A DNA stretch of 64,000 nt from assembly GCA_039621445.1 (NCBI GenBank), contig CP154956.1, positions 86,189,291 to 86,253,290 of the forward strand, given 5' to 3'. Under the pieces are notes generated by a model, which searched no databases, was not told the origin of the DNA, and saw nothing but the letters and a program-made list of their open reading frames with translations. This document shows, piece after piece, positions 44,743 through 55,723 of the stretch. Positions within the stretch are counted from its first letter, which is position 1. Each line of letters starts with the position of its first letter. Source of the stretch: Euglena gracilis. Its lineage: Eukaryota > Euglenida > Euglenophyceae > Euglenales. Both the position numbers and the translations under genes were made by a program.

Positions 44743-45805
44743 TTGGAAGAGATCAAGACAATACAATATCAATATTCAGAACCTGTAGAACCTGAAGAGT
44801 ATCAAATTCAAGGAATTCTTTTAACTTTGACATTGGAAGTCAATGCAGGGTGTGGAGAACAAATTGGAATTATCAAGTCGACAACCTGGACAAAGTGCAG
44901 AACAAGAAGCGCCAGCTGGAGAACTTGGAGATGCGGTTTCAACATGGCGAACCGTGGCCATCACTTCCCCCGCACCACACCTCTCAACAGAAAACTCTCA
45001 GCAGCAAACAATCACACACAGTGATGGCCACGGACCCTGGCTGACAGTGGGCAAAAAGCCCAGACGACAACGGAAGACATTGGGAACCCAGGGTCAAGAC
45101 CCATTACATTTCAAATTGTGGTACAAGAAACCTTCAAGATTGGCAGACCCAGGCCAGAGAGCAAACGCCCCAGCCCAGAGGGCAAATGTCCCCAACCTAT
45201 CAAGATGGAATAAGGGACAAGGGGGCCAGTACAACATTGAGAAGCCAGGAGATGGACCAGTCTGGAGCAGAATGCTCACAGGAAGGGGCAAAAAAGGTCT
45301 GTACCAACCATCTTTTTCAGATTCAGCCCACAACCCCATTCCAAGGGGGAGGGGGGAGGCCCAGCAACAGGGCTCCCCCAGATTTAAATTGGGCATGGCA
45401 AGGAGCCACAACTTACAGCCCCGGCCATGGAGGCCAGAACAACTGGGGCTTGGGCCAAGGAGGCCAATCCAAGGGCTATGGCAGCCAATCCAAGGGCTAT
45501 TGCAGCCATACAAGGGGTGGACCTCCAGAGGCCCCCCAGAAGCTAAAGGGCAGCCCCACAAGGGCTTTGTATTCAACCAATGCCCAGCCCCAGGAGGAAA
45601 AGGGGGAAGGGGAAGGACCCACACAAGTATTTATTCATCAATCTTCAAATCCCCCAGTGAAATCAAGAAGGAGGGGACCCACAGAGGCCCCCCTTTGGTA
45701 TGGATACCAACACCATCATCATCAAGGAGGCCTGATAGGCAAAATAGGGGCAGTAAGCCCTATGGTATGCATTCCAACAACAAGGTCCTCCAGAGAGAGT
45801 GCTAA
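44743..45805 (+). CDS. DIRS-2 gag-like protein region
   Basis: The longest frame, 44843-45805 (320 codons), has SDGHGPWLTVGKKPRRQR, a Pro/Gly/Gln-rich body and RGPPLVWIPTPSSSRRPDRQ. A neighbouring frame (45186-45998) carries the Gly-rich GQNNWGLGQGGQSKGYGSQS. DIRS gag proteins are poorly conserved, so position and the match to DIRS 1 are the basis. The shift between the two frames suggests indels. Confidence 0.55.
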
Positions 45806-46013
45806 GAGAGGAGAGTGCATGCACCCCCCCCCAGGAAAACTTCCCCTTTCCAAGGGCTCAAGCCCTAGGGGCCCTGATGGTGCAATGTCCAACACCCCCA
45901 GCCCAGCCCCCCCAAAATCATCTTATCTAGAAAATAAATTCTGCGGAGGAGAAATGGGGAGACACCCCCCCGCATCAAAGGCTACAAAAAAAGCCTGAAA
46001 TGGTGAGAAAAAC

Positions 46014-47819
46014 ATGCCCCCCCCAGCAACATGTCAACTCATCAAGGAGGGCATTCAACCCCCCTGGGTTCATCACCCAAAGTTATCCACCCCCCCAAAA
46101 ACCAGAGCGAATTTAGACCTGAAACAGGCAGAAAAAATCCTGCAGGATTACGAAATGTCTGGACCCGTAAAGAGGGTGGGGGATTCGAACTCACAACATT
46201 TGATCCCCTGGTTTCTAATTTCAAAACCAGAGGGGGAAAATACCAAATGGAGGTTATTAAGCGACTGCAGGGAACAAAATCAACAGTTCCAGGCAAAAAC
46301 TTTCAGGTTGGATCACATCCAACACATTTTTCCAGTGCTGGAAAAAGGCCACTGGGCAGCCAAAATCGACTTGAAAGATGCCTATTTTCACATCCCAGCA
46401 AGCCAAGCCCTAAGGCCATTTCTGAGGCATCAGGTACGGGGGCAAACATGGGAGTTTCAAGTAGGATGCTTTGGGCTCAATGTGATGCCCCAAATTTTCT
46501 TGTCAGTGATGAAAACATTCGAAAAACTGTGGAGAAAAAGGGGGATCCAGGTTTTTATTTACCTGGACGACATTTTGCTGGTGGCCTCAACACAAAACAT
46601 TTTGCAAAATCACCTGAAAAAAGTAGTCAGGGATTTAATCAGCTCAGTTTTCAAAATAAATGGCAAAAAATCCACCCTGCAGCCCACCCAAGTGGTAAAT
46701 CATCTGGGATTTCAACTAAACTGTCAGGAAGGAAAACTGCAGGTTCCCCCCCAGAAGATCAAAACAATAAAAAAGGAATTGGGAAAAATTGTCAAAAAAG
46801 ATTACATGTCAAAAAGGCAATTGGCTGCCATTTTGGGCCAAATAAGGTGCAATCTTATGGCCCTGCCCTTTCTAAGGGCATTTACAGATGCCCTGACAAT
46901 TTTTTTAGTTACAAACTCTGCAGCCCCCTGGGATTCAAAACATCCAATTTCCCAGGAAATCAAGGCCCAATTAAGGGAAATAAAAATTTTACTGGACACC
47001 TGGGGGGGCAGACCCTTCCCCAAAAACGCAACAAGAGAGTTGCACTCAGACAGCAGCATCCATGCCTGGGGGGGGGCTGGACATTCGAACTGGAAAAATT
47101 GTCCAGGAATTTTGGAGATAAAACTCCATTTTACACATCAATGTAAAGGAGTTAAGTGCTGCCATAAGCACAGTGAAAAGTCTCAGCAAGCTAGGAGAAA
47201 CTGTGTCCCTATCAGTGGAAAATCAAGTAATTTATTATTACTTAACAAAAGGTGGGGCAAGAAAGACCCATTCAACACAATGCTAAGACCATTTTTCAAA
47301 TGGTGCATGGGGAAAAATGTCAATCTCCAAGTGACCTGGGTCCCCTCAAAAGAATGCCTGGCAGACCCTATAAGCAGATGGGAAATGGACAGGCGGGATT
47401 ACACACTGGACCCCAAGCTTTTTCACTGGCTAAAACAGCAATTCAAAAATTGCATAAATCTGGAATCAGACCTCTTTGCCTCCCCAGGCAACAGAAATCT
47501 GCCACAATTTGTGGCCTGGCGGCCCCACTGGGAGGCCACAGCAGTGGACGCTTTACAATGTCCACTGGACAACATGGGGGGACTCTATGCAAACCCCCCC
47601 TGGTCAGTGATTCAAAAATTTCTCCCCAGATTAAGAAAGTTTACCAAGGCCAAAGTTTTGATGGTCACCCCCTACTTGGATTCAGCCACATGGTGGCCCC
47701 AGTTAATAAAAATGAAAGTTCCAGGGACCCCCTGCCTAAAAATCACCCCCTACAGGGGTATGTTCACCAATTGCAGGGGGGAAAAATGCCACCCCCCAGG
47801 TGGCCCGTCCTTTGCATAA
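46014..47819 (+). CDS. DIRS-2 reverse transcriptase/RNase H
   Basis: A single 601-codon frame. RT motifs are intact: LDHIQHIFPVLEKGHWAAKI with IDLKDAYFHIP (motif A Asp), FGLNVMPQIFLSVMKTFEKL and VFIYLDDILLVAS (YxDD). RNase H starts at ELHSDSSIHAWGGAG. About 60 residues then read out of frame relative to DIRS 1 (which has NVKELSAAISTVKSL), and frame is restored before LRPFFKWCM, so two compensating shifts damage RNase H. The C-terminal DIRS module is DLFASPGNRNLPQF...LYANPPWSVIQKFLP. The frame ends where the recombinase begins. Confidence 0.85.
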   Translation: MPPPATCQLIKEGIQPPWVHHPKLSTPPKTRANLDLKQAEKILQDYEMSGPVKRVGDSNSQHLIPWFLISKPEGENTKWRLLSDCREQNQQFQAKTFRLDHIQHIFPVLEKGHWAAKIDLKDAYFHIPASQALRPFLRHQVRGQTWEFQVGCFGLNVMPQIFLSVMKTFEKLWRKRGIQVFIYLDDILLVASTQNILQNHLKKVVRDLISSVFKINGKKSTLQPTQVVNHLGFQLNCQEGKLQVPPQKIKTIKKELGKIVKKDYMSKRQLAAILGQIRCNLMALPFLRAFTDALTIFLVTNSAAPWDSKHPISQEIKAQLREIKILLDTWGGRPFPKNATRELHSDSSIHAWGGAGHSNWKNCPGILEIKLHFTHQCKGVKCCHKHSEKSQQARRNCVPISGKSSNLLLLNKRWGKKDPFNTMLRPFFKWCMGKNVNLQVTWVPSKECLADPISRWEMDRRDYTLDPKLFHWLKQQFKNCINLESDLFASPGNRNLPQFVAWRPHWEATAVDALQCPLDNMGGLYANPPWSVIQKFLPRLRKFTKAKVLMVTPYLDSATWWPQLIKMKVPGTPCLKITPYRGMFTNCRGEKCHPPGGPSFA

Positions 47820-48720
47820 TTTGCTCAGGCAAATTTTGGTGGGGAAACAAATACAAAATTCAACCATTAAGGATTTCCTGGGAAGAAACCCCAGTTTGAA
47901 AGGTACCAAAGTGCCCTTACGCTTTTATGGGTGATTCTGGACAAAATGGGGGTGCCCCCCCCTTTAGCCACCACTGACCAAGTGGCTGACGCTTTAATTC
48001 AACTTTTTCAATTTTCAAAGGCCCAAGCCCGTAATGCATACAGTGCTATGCTTTTGATCCCTGGCTTTGGTGGCCTAAGGTTTAATACCTATTAGCACCT
48101 TATAAAAGGCTTTGGAACCAAAATCTGGAGAAGTATGGTGCTTTTTGGGATCCCCTCCCAATCCTCCTGGGGCTGGCAAGGATGCCTGTGCCCACTGATA
48201 TTTGTGCATTGCGCACACAGCTCATTTTTTGTTCACACATCCTCTGTTTATATCGTTCATCTTATTTGGCACAAGTCAAAAGAACCAAAAATTGTGTTGG
48301 GGGGGGGCACCCCACGTTCAAATCAAACGTAAGGGGCAAAAATTCCACAAATGGGAAAGAGTGGTCTCAATTCCCCAATGTCCCCAAATCAGTCCCTTTC
48401 ATTTAATTATGGCTTATGTGGCCGCCACCCGTTTTAACGTAAATCCTGGGGGTCCCCTTTTGATTTCATTAAAACCCCCCTACACACGCATAAGTGCTGA
48501 CACAACTGCTTCTATTACAACAGAATTTTTGTCCAAACAAGGAGTACCGCCCCATGTGTGAAGACCCCCCTCCACCACAGGGGCAGGGGTTGGATTGCTC
48601 AAAAAAATCGGCCTTTCAGCCCAGGAAGTTTGTGAAACTGGTCAATGGAAAGGGGTTGAGGCTTTTACAGCCCACTATCAAAGACTTTGGTGCCCAAGGT
48701 GCCTTGGAAAATGGCCTGGC
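47800..48720 (+). pseudogene. DIRS-2 tyrosine recombinase (broken)
   Basis: Homology to the DIRS 1 recombinase continues across at least two frames: 48135-48332, 48202-48561, then GLSAQEVCETGQWKGVEAFT. There is a stop near 48090. The catalytic His-x-x-Arg of DIRS 1 and 5 (HSTRG) is PSTTG here, so both residues are lost. The terminal Tyr (AHYQR) remains. Confidence 0.75.
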
Positions 48721-49173
48721 CCCCCTAATTTCAGTGCACAATCAGGCTTCACAAGGGCAAAGTGCGGAGCACGAGGTGTCTCGTACTCCCGCGAGGAAAA
48801 CCGACCAGGGAGGAAGGGACACCGAGGGCGAAGCACAAAGACATTGTGAGCCCGACCCCCCCCTCCCATTAAAAAAAGTTGTCTTCAAACGCCCTCGGTC
48901 AGCAAGTGGGGGCCAGGGGAGGAAGAGGGGGGGGGCCAGGGGAAGAAGCAGGACCCCGATCGCCACGTCGGAGACAATGCAGCCAACTCCGGCGAGGCGG
49001 CACTAAGGGGAGACGCCTAACCCAGCACAACGAACAATCACACAACACCGCCGGCGAGCAAGGCATGGCCTCACAATGTCTTTGTGCTTCGCCCTCGGTG
49101 TCCCTTCCTCCCTGGTCGGTTTTCCTCGAGGGAGTACGAACTGGGAGGGTGGATAACAAGATGATGGAGAGCC

Positions 49174-49475
49174 GCACTCCCTCGAGGAAAAGCGACAAGG
49201 GAGGAAGGGACACCGACGGCGACGCATAAACACCTTGCGAGGCCATGCCTTGTTCGCCGGCGGTGTTTTTTTGTTGATTGGGACACGTTGGGTTAGGAGG
49301 CCCCGCTTAGTGCCGCCGCGTCGCCGGAGTTGGCTGAGGATGTTGCTCCGACTTGGGGACGTGGATTCTTGACCCTGGGGGGTCCCCCCCTGGCCCCCAT
49401 TTTCTGTTGACCGGAGGGCTTTTGAAGGCAAATTTTATTTTACGGGTCGGGTTCACAAGTTCTTTGTGAAAAAAA
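49174..49475 (-). mobile_element. DIRS fragment 3: right terminus, inverted
   Basis: The reverse complement of the DIRS 1/2 right end: CACTCCCTCGAGGAAAAGCG, the ACACCGCCGGCGAAC block, GCCAACTCCGGCGACG and the region before it. It faces the DIRS 2 right end tail to tail across about 36 bp. Confidence 0.75.
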
Positions 49476-50222
49476 AATGGGGAGACACCCCCTGTCCTAG
49501 AGACCTCAGAAAAGTCTAAAATGGTGGACAAAAATGAACCCCCACCAACATGTTAACTGGAATGGGCTCGCCACACAACAGGAGGACCCCCTGTTTGGCC
49601 AAAAAGTCTTTAGTGATTAAAGCAATGGTATCAGCACTTATTGCTATTGGTCAGTGGAGGGGGGTGGAGGCTTTTACAGCCCGGATTTGGTGTCCAAGGT
49701 GCTTTGGAGAATGCCCTGGCCCCCCTAATTTCAGTGCACAATCAGGCCTCACAAGGACAAAGTGCGGAGCCCGAGGTGTCTCGTACTCCCTCGAGGAAAA
49801 ACGACCAGGGAGGAAGGGACACCGACGGCGGGGCTTACTGGGATGTGAAAATAGGCATACTTCAGATCGATTTTGGCTGCCCAGTGGCCTTTTTGCAAAA
49901 CTAGAAAAATGTGCTGGACATGCTCCAGTTCGAATGTTTTTACTGGTAAATGTTGATTGATTTCCCTGCAGTCGCTGATCATTCTCCATTTTACTGTTCC
50001 CCATTCTGGTTTTGAGATTAAAAACCAGGGGATTAAATGCTGGGTACCTTAAATATTCACTCTTTTTACTTTAAAAAAATTTGTAGTCCAGAAGGATTTT
50101 CTCTTCCCATGTTAGGTCTAGATTGGCTCTGGCCTTTGGTTGTGTGGTAAATTTTGGTGGATTCAACCAGGGGGGTTGAATGCCATGCTTGATGAGACAA
50201 GGTTAACCAAGTTGCTGGGACA
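49476..50222. mobile_element. Mosaic of short DIRS fragments
   Basis: 49480-49560 (+) resembles the start of the RT region (AATGGGGAGACACCCCC). 49640-49835 (+) is a right-end piece ending GACACCGACGGCGGGG. 49836-50222 (-) encodes an RT fragment with MISDCREINQHLPVKTFELE and HWAAKIDLKYAYFHIPVS. The abrupt joins suggest recombination among DIRS copies. Confidence 0.7.
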
Positions 50223-50534
50223 GAACAACATCTTCAACAGGAAGTTGACATTGTGGCTGTGGTGAACAAGTTCACAGTGGAGAGTTTGTCAACAGTTGTT
50301 GTATTGGTTACTTGGTTGAGGAAGTTTGTAAGTGGTGCTGTTCACCTTGCTGTCCAGAACAAGATCCTGGTTGAGGCAAGATCTTCATCATCTTGCTGAC
50401 CTGGTCCTGAACCCAGTGGTTGGTTTTCTGTTCTGGTTTCTTCAGTTTTTGTTTGTTTTTTGGGTTGGCCAGTGTTTCTGTTTCTCCCAGTTTTCAGAGC
50501 CAGTGGTTGAGTTTTTTGAAAGTGATCTGCAGAA

Positions 50535-52400
50535 ATGTCCTCCATTGAAGATTTGGAAAGAAGGTTGCAAGAATTGGAAATCAAATCAGCCAGCAGCAGT
50601 CAGTCTGTGTTTACCCCTGTGAACCCCATCACCCAGGTTGAAACATTTCTGAAGCAAATTGTGGAACCAAATTCCAGCAACCCCAGCCAAAGTTCAACCC
50701 AAAGTTCAAGATTACCCCCTGTGAAATTGCCAGAGTTTGATGGCACAAATTGGCCAGAGTTTTTGAAAGATTTTGGCAGATGGTTGAGGTTAACTGGTGC
50801 AGTTGCATTTGGAAATGTCCAGAAAAAGGATTGGCTGTTGGAATGTTGCACCCCCAAGGTGAAAAAACTGGTTGAAAAAGTGATGGATGAGAATGATGAT
50901 TTTGAAAAAGTGCTGTTGGAAATTGCAAATTTGTTCCCAACACTGGAAAATGACATGACTTTGAGGTCTGCCATTGACAAATTGCCAGCACTTTCCCAGA
51001 ACCCTGAACCCCAAGACATCAAAAAACTTTTCATTGAGTTGGACAATTTGATGGCCAGGTTGAGCCCCCAGGCCATGAGTGAACAGGAAAAGTTTTTGGT
51101 TTTGCTGAGGAAATTACACCCCAGAATGTATGCAGACATCAGGGCAGACAGATTTTACAAACATCGTTCTGAGACATTCACAGATTTGAGAAAAACAATT
51201 TTGGAGAAAAGTTCTGAAGATTGGTTGGAGAGGAATTTGCTGAAAAAAGAAAATCTCAGACCATTGATTGAAAGACCCCCTGATCAATCTGAAAAAGTTG
51301 GTGAAAGTGTCCCAGAATCTGGAAAAGGTGGAAAATCTGGTGGAAAAGGAAAAGGCAAAGGAAAAGGCAAAGGCAAGGGTGAAAGAAAAGTTGATGACAC
51401 CCCAGCCCCACGATTTGGAGCCACAATTTTCTGTCGATTTTGTCACAAAAAGGGGCATTATGAAGACAGATGTTGGTCAAAAGAAAAGTTTGAGAAAAAG
51501 AAGGCAGCAGCCCAGAAGGGGGCAGGCAAAGGGACCCCTTCGGTTCAACCCCAGGGAGTGCAAACCCAGGTTACCCCCCAGGGTGAGAACCCCAAAAAGA
51601 GAAAAGCTGATGCTTTGCAGTTGCTCCAGATGGTGTGTAAAACTTATCTTTTGCCAGTGAGGGTTTATGGAAAGGAAATTCAAGCCATTTTGGACACTGG
51701 GGCCACCATCACTGCAGTTTCTAAGAAATGTGTTCCTGAGAATAAAATTCAGCGGAGTTCTGCGGTACCCCTGCAGATCGGCAACGGTGAGTACATTTTT
51801 TCTGAAGGAGTGTGTGCGGTGAGCCTGGAGTTGGGACGAAAAATTCTAAAGCTTAAAGCGGTTGTTGTTGAAACAAAGGCCTTCGAGGCAGTTTTGGGGA
51901 CTGACTTTACTGAAAGTGAATTTTTTGGAGGGTTGCTGACCAGACCCCCCAGAATCATCATTGATGGTGAGGAGTTTTTACTTCAGAGCCATGATGGGGA
52001 CCACACCATCAAAAGAATTTTCAGACTTATCAAGACAGAAAGCTACACTTTGGTGAAGCCAGTGAAGACAAAAGCTTTGGATGAGTTGAAGATTTCTGAG
52101 GGTCAGATTTGCATTGATCTTTTTGCAAACCACCTGAACCACACACAGTCTTTGTACATGACAAAAGGGAATTCAGCCTACAGGTATTCATTGGAAAAGT
52201 TGTTGTGTGACCTTGGTCCTTCCAAATTTCTGTGGGCAAACCCCCCCTTCAGCCAACTAAGCAAAGTGGTGACAAAGTTGTGCATTGAAGAAACAAAAAT
52301 GGTCCTGGTACACCCAGACTGGGTGGACCAGTACTGGTCCCCCCTGCTGGAATGTGGCCAGCGTGAAAATTTCAAGTGGGGTTCCCTTGTTTGTGGGTGA
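50535..52400 (+). CDS. Gypsy-like Gag-protease protein with a D-x-F-A/NPPF module
   Basis: 621 codons from an ATG in context AGAAATGTCC. A capsid-like region (LPEFDGTNWPEFLKDFGRWL onward, residues 60-240) is followed by a Lys/Gly tract (270-295), a CCHC knuckle CRFCHKKGHYEDRCW (about 299-313), and a retropepsin site ILDTGATITAVS (about 385). Near residue 525 comes IDLFANHLNHTQSLY...FLWANPPFSQLSKVV...MVLVHPDWVDQYWSPLL. This resembles the module at the C-terminus of the DIRS RT proteins in this window and is not a standard Gypsy domain. The stop at 52400 comes within that module, and it continues in the next frame from about 52380. Confidence 0.8.
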   Translation: MSSIEDLERRLQELEIKSASSSQSVFTPVNPITQVETFLKQIVEPNSSNPSQSSTQSSRLPPVKLPEFDGTNWPEFLKDFGRWLRLTGAVAFGNVQKKDWLLECCTPKVKKLVEKVMDENDDFEKVLLEIANLFPTLENDMTLRSAIDKLPALSQNPEPQDIKKLFIELDNLMARLSPQAMSEQEKFLVLLRKLHPRMYADIRADRFYKHRSETFTDLRKTILEKSSEDWLERNLLKKENLRPLIERPPDQSEKVGESVPESGKGGKSGGKGKGKGKGKGKGERKVDDTPAPRFGATIFCRFCHKKGHYEDRCWSKEKFEKKKAAAQKGAGKGTPSVQPQGVQTQVTPQGENPKKRKADALQLLQMVCKTYLLPVRVYGKEIQAILDTGATITAVSKKCVPENKIQRSSAVPLQIGNGEYIFSEGVCAVSLELGRKILKLKAVVVETKAFEAVLGTDFTESEFFGGLLTRPPRIIIDGEEFLLQSHDGDHTIKRIFRLIKTESYTLVKPVKTKALDELKISEGQICIDLFANHLNHTQSLYMTKGNSAYRYSLEKLLCDLGPSKFLWANPPFSQLSKVVTKLCIEETKMVLVHPDWVDQYWSPLLECGQRENFKWGSLVCG

Positions 52401-54510
52401 CAGGTGCAAAAAGGTGCTGCCCTCCCCCCTGTGGAACACTTTTGTGAGTGTGGTGGACACTATGCAATTCAAAGTGGATTTTGAGCTTTTGGACCCCAGA
52501 ATTGTCAGTTGGCTCAGAAAAGTTTCAAGGAATTGGAGTTTGGATAAACTGAGAGGTGAGATCAGGAAGTATCCCACAGTGGATGATGGAATTCAAGTGG
52601 ATTTCCCAGATGTTCCTGATGTTCCCCCCCTGCAGCAGGCAACCCAGCCTGCCAGTCCACCTGCAGACAAGCAAGTTTTTGAAAGTCCAAGTTTTCCTTT
52701 GGAGACTGTTCCCCCCAAGGAATCAGAAGAAAAGGTGAAAGAATGGTTGGACAATGTGGTGGTGTTTGAACCAATGAATGAGCATGAAAACATCAATTTT
52801 CTGGCTGAGTTGACAAAAGACATTGAAAGTGAGCTGAGTCTTTTTCAGGAGGTGAGAAAAGATGTGGAGGTGATGTTTTTCCAGCTGGCCCAGCCTGTGG
52901 AAGATGTGCAGTTTGCAAAACCTGTGAAGACTCCCAAGGCAACAATCAAGATGGATGAACTCAAAAGCATTTCCCAAGTTTTGCATGAAAACATTTGGAC
53001 TTTGGAGGCCCAGAAAAAGGCTGATGAAAAAAGCAGCAAATCGTTTACTGAGAATCTGAGTGGAGAGTTTGAAAAAGAAGTTGAGGAATTCAGAGACCAC
53101 CCCAGGTTGTATGAGCTTTTGGTGAAATTTTCTGATGTTTTTGGACCATTGCCCACAATTTCTGAGTCTTCCCCCCTGCCTGTTTTGATGGACATTGAGC
53201 TGAAACCTGAATGGGAAGGCAAACCCCTAAGGCAAAAGTGTTGGCCCATGCCCCAGGAGGATGAAAAAGAAATTGACCTTCAGTGTGAAGAATTGCTAAA
53301 GTCAGGGTTGATTGAGCAATTCCCGGTGGGTGAAATCCCCCAGGTGTGCAGCCCCACATTTTTGGTGGACAAAAAAGTGTCAAGTACCAGAAGGATGGTC
53401 CTCCATTATGGAAAATTAAATGCCAGAAGCAAGGCACATGCAGGTTATTTGCCAAGCATGGAGGTTTTGATTGAAAGTTTGGCCAAATGTCGCTGGAAAA
53501 GTACCCTGTACATGAGGAGTGGGTATTGGCAAATCCCAATCACAAAAAGAGCGGCAAATTTGTCTGCATTTAGCATTCCATCTGGGAGGTGTTTTCGTCC
53601 CAAAAGGATGATGTTTGGCCTAAGTAATGCACCGGGTATTTTTCAGGAGCTGATGGAAATTCTAACCTCCCAATGCAAAACGGATTTGAGGGTGAGAGAG
53701 ATTTTGAAGGATGGACACCTGGCTTCTTTTTTTGATGACACAGGGGTTGGTGCAAACTCTGAGGAGGAGCATTTGTATCTTTTGGAAAAGTGGTTTGAAG
53801 TTTGCAGAAAGAACCAAGTGAGAATCAAGTTGAGCAAATGTTCCTTTCTGAATCAGTCCATTGACTATTTGGGTTTCTCGTTGGGATGGGGAATGTGGCA
53901 GGCAAACAAAAGAAACATTAAACCAATTCTGAGTTTTCGAGTTGAGAATCAAAGGGATTTGAGGCGAATTTTCGGAGCCATGAATTTCTACCGCAGACAC
54001 GTGAAAGGTTTTACTTTTGACTCAGCCCCGCTCACAGATCTTCTGAAAAAGAATGTGAAATGGAGATGGACTGAAAGGGAGGAGAGTTGTTTGAATGCAT
54101 TGAAAAGGAAGTTGTCTTCTCTTGATGTTTTGGGTACCCCCAGGAATTCAGGAGAGATTGTTTTGGTGACTGACAGTTCGGATTTGGGAGGTGGTTCAGC
54201 ATTGTTTCAGTGGCAAACCCTCCAACAAACACAAATTCCTGAGAATTTTCGAACAAGTGGTGTGAAGGTGGATGGAACCCTGAAAAGCAACCACCCCAGT
54301 GAAATGAGGTTGGTGCCCTTGGGCCACTACAACTGGAAATGGAGTGAGGCAAGAAAAAAATACGCTACCTGGGAAAAGGAAATTTTGAGTGGTGTGCTAA
54401 CCATTGCTTCACAAACAAGGATTTTGCAAAATCTGCCAATTGTGTGGATGATAGACAATGAGGCAGCCACCTCTTTTCTGAAGGGTGAATCCCCCTCAAC
54501 AAAAGACTGA
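52285..54510 (+). pseudogene. Gypsy-like reverse transcriptase/RNase H (catalytic residue lost)
   Basis: 741 codons overlapping the previous frame by 116 bases (+1 relative). Residues 1-300 complete the upstream module and a linker. RT begins near PVLMDIELKPEWEGKPLRQK. Motif A reads STLYMRSGYWQIPI where Gypsy elements have an Asp at the Tyr position, so this RT should be inactive. The DD motif is SFFDDTGVGA. FGLSNAPGIFQELM, RRIFGAMNFYRRHVKGF and RNase H VTDSSDLGGGSALFQW follow. A frameshift at 54510 separates the RNase H tail (54516-54761, GCKNELCDFLSRAD). Confidence 0.8.
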
Positions 54511-54761
54511 GAAGGATGTATGTGTTTTTGCACCAGTTCAAACTGAATATCGTTCTTGTGGCAGGTTGCAAAAATGAATTGTGTGATTTTTTGTCTCGTG
54601 CTGATTTTGAGAACAAATTTGAAATTCATTTTGAGGAAGAAGCAAGGAACGCTTTTCAGAGAATGGATGTGCAGCTTGACCTGTTTTTGCAGAAGATTTT
54701 CAGTTTGTCCCACAGAGTGCAAGTGTCAGAAAAGGATTATTTGATTTTTTTTCAGAGCTGA

Positions 54762-55723
54762 AGGATTTTTGGGAAAAAGTGGAGGTTTCAAAACCCTGTT
54801 TCATTGACAATGAGTTTTGGTTCAGATCTGCCAAGGCCATGTATTGTGAAGGAAAATTGGTTGTTCCATCTCATTTGTTGAAGGTTTGTTTGGATGAATG
54901 TCACAAGGCAAGCAACCATGTGGGTGCTGAAAGGACTTTGTTGTTCTTTTTGAGCCATTTTCAGTCCAACGTTTCGAAGAAAGACATGTTGGAAATTTGC
55001 AGGGCCATTGTGATGGCATGTGGAATTTGCACCCTTTCAAAACAAAACCGCCCCAGTGGCCGTGGAAAGGTGGGTTCTTTACCGGTTCCAACAGTGAGCA
55101 ATGAAGTTTTGTGTTTGGATTTTGTGCAAATGGACCCCTACAATGGTTTTGACTATGTGCTGACTTTGGTCGACAATTTGTCCCATTTTTGCCAATTCAT
55201 CCCCACACAGAAAACGGTAACCGGAGAAGGTGTTTTGAGGCTTATTTTGGAACGGTGGATTTCTGTTTTTGGAAAACCGTCCGTTGTGAGGTCTGACAAC
55301 GACGTGCGATTCAGACAGCCCAGTGGTTTTTACCAGACAGCCGCGAAAGCTCTCGACGTAAAATTATCGTTTTCTCTGCCCCGGAACCCCCGATCAAACG
55401 GTTTGGTTGAAAATGTCAATAAAATGTTCTTGCAGAATATGCGAGCATTGAGTCTGTCTTCCAAGGACAAAAATTGGGTGCAGCTGATCCCGTATTGCAC
55501 ATTTTTGATGAATTCGCAGATTTCATTTCATTCATTTCATCTCAAGAGACAGCCTGGCCTCCCCCCAAATGTTTTGATCGTGCTTTCAGTCACGCAGGAG
55601 GAAAGTCAAGCCCCCCAGGGGGCCTTTTGGATGGTTTTTCGGGTCAGGAGACACCAACCCGCCTCGCCATGGGTGGATTGTTGTCTAACCTTTGAAGGCT
55701 TTCAGTCACAAACCTGCCATTGA
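54762..55723 (+). pseudogene. Gypsy-like integrase (frameshifted)
   Basis: The frame 54779-55723 has the HHCC zinc domain (HKASNHVGAERTLLFFLSH...MACGIC) and the DDE core: LDFVQMDPYNGFDYVLTLVD, VVRSDNDVRF and NPRSNGLVENVNK. A frameshift near 55530 moves the rest into another frame (SQETAWPPPKCFDRA). No chromodomain is visible. Confidence 0.8.

Larger units (their letters stand above)
44582..49137 (+). mobile_element. DIRS-type retrotransposon 2 (full length)
   Basis: It starts at the end of DIRS 1 with AATTTGCCATTGTGAGGCC and ends CCTCGAGGGAGTAC at 49137. The inverted terminal repeats share the AGGCATGGCCTCACAA block and the GAGTTGGCTGA block. An internal complementary region lies at 48730-48845. 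It carries gag-like, RT/RNase H and recombinase regions in order, without insertions. The RT looks intact; the recombinase does not. Confidence 0.85.
50223..55723 (+). mobile_element. Ty3/Gypsy-like retrotransposon (LTRs not found)
   Basis: Gag, protease, RT, RNase H and integrase lie in Gypsy order. The 310-bp leader (50223-50534) and the sequence after 55723 share no obvious direct repeat, so LTRs are lost, very diverged or truncated. Four frameshifts and a mutated RT motif A make this copy inactive. It sits between inverted DIRS fragments. Confidence 0.8.

Noticed and set aside
52080-52400. N6-adenine methyltransferase in the Gypsy-like ORF1
   Set aside because: Only the NPPF motif fits; no SAM-binding motif is visible, and the closer match is the DIRS C-terminal module.
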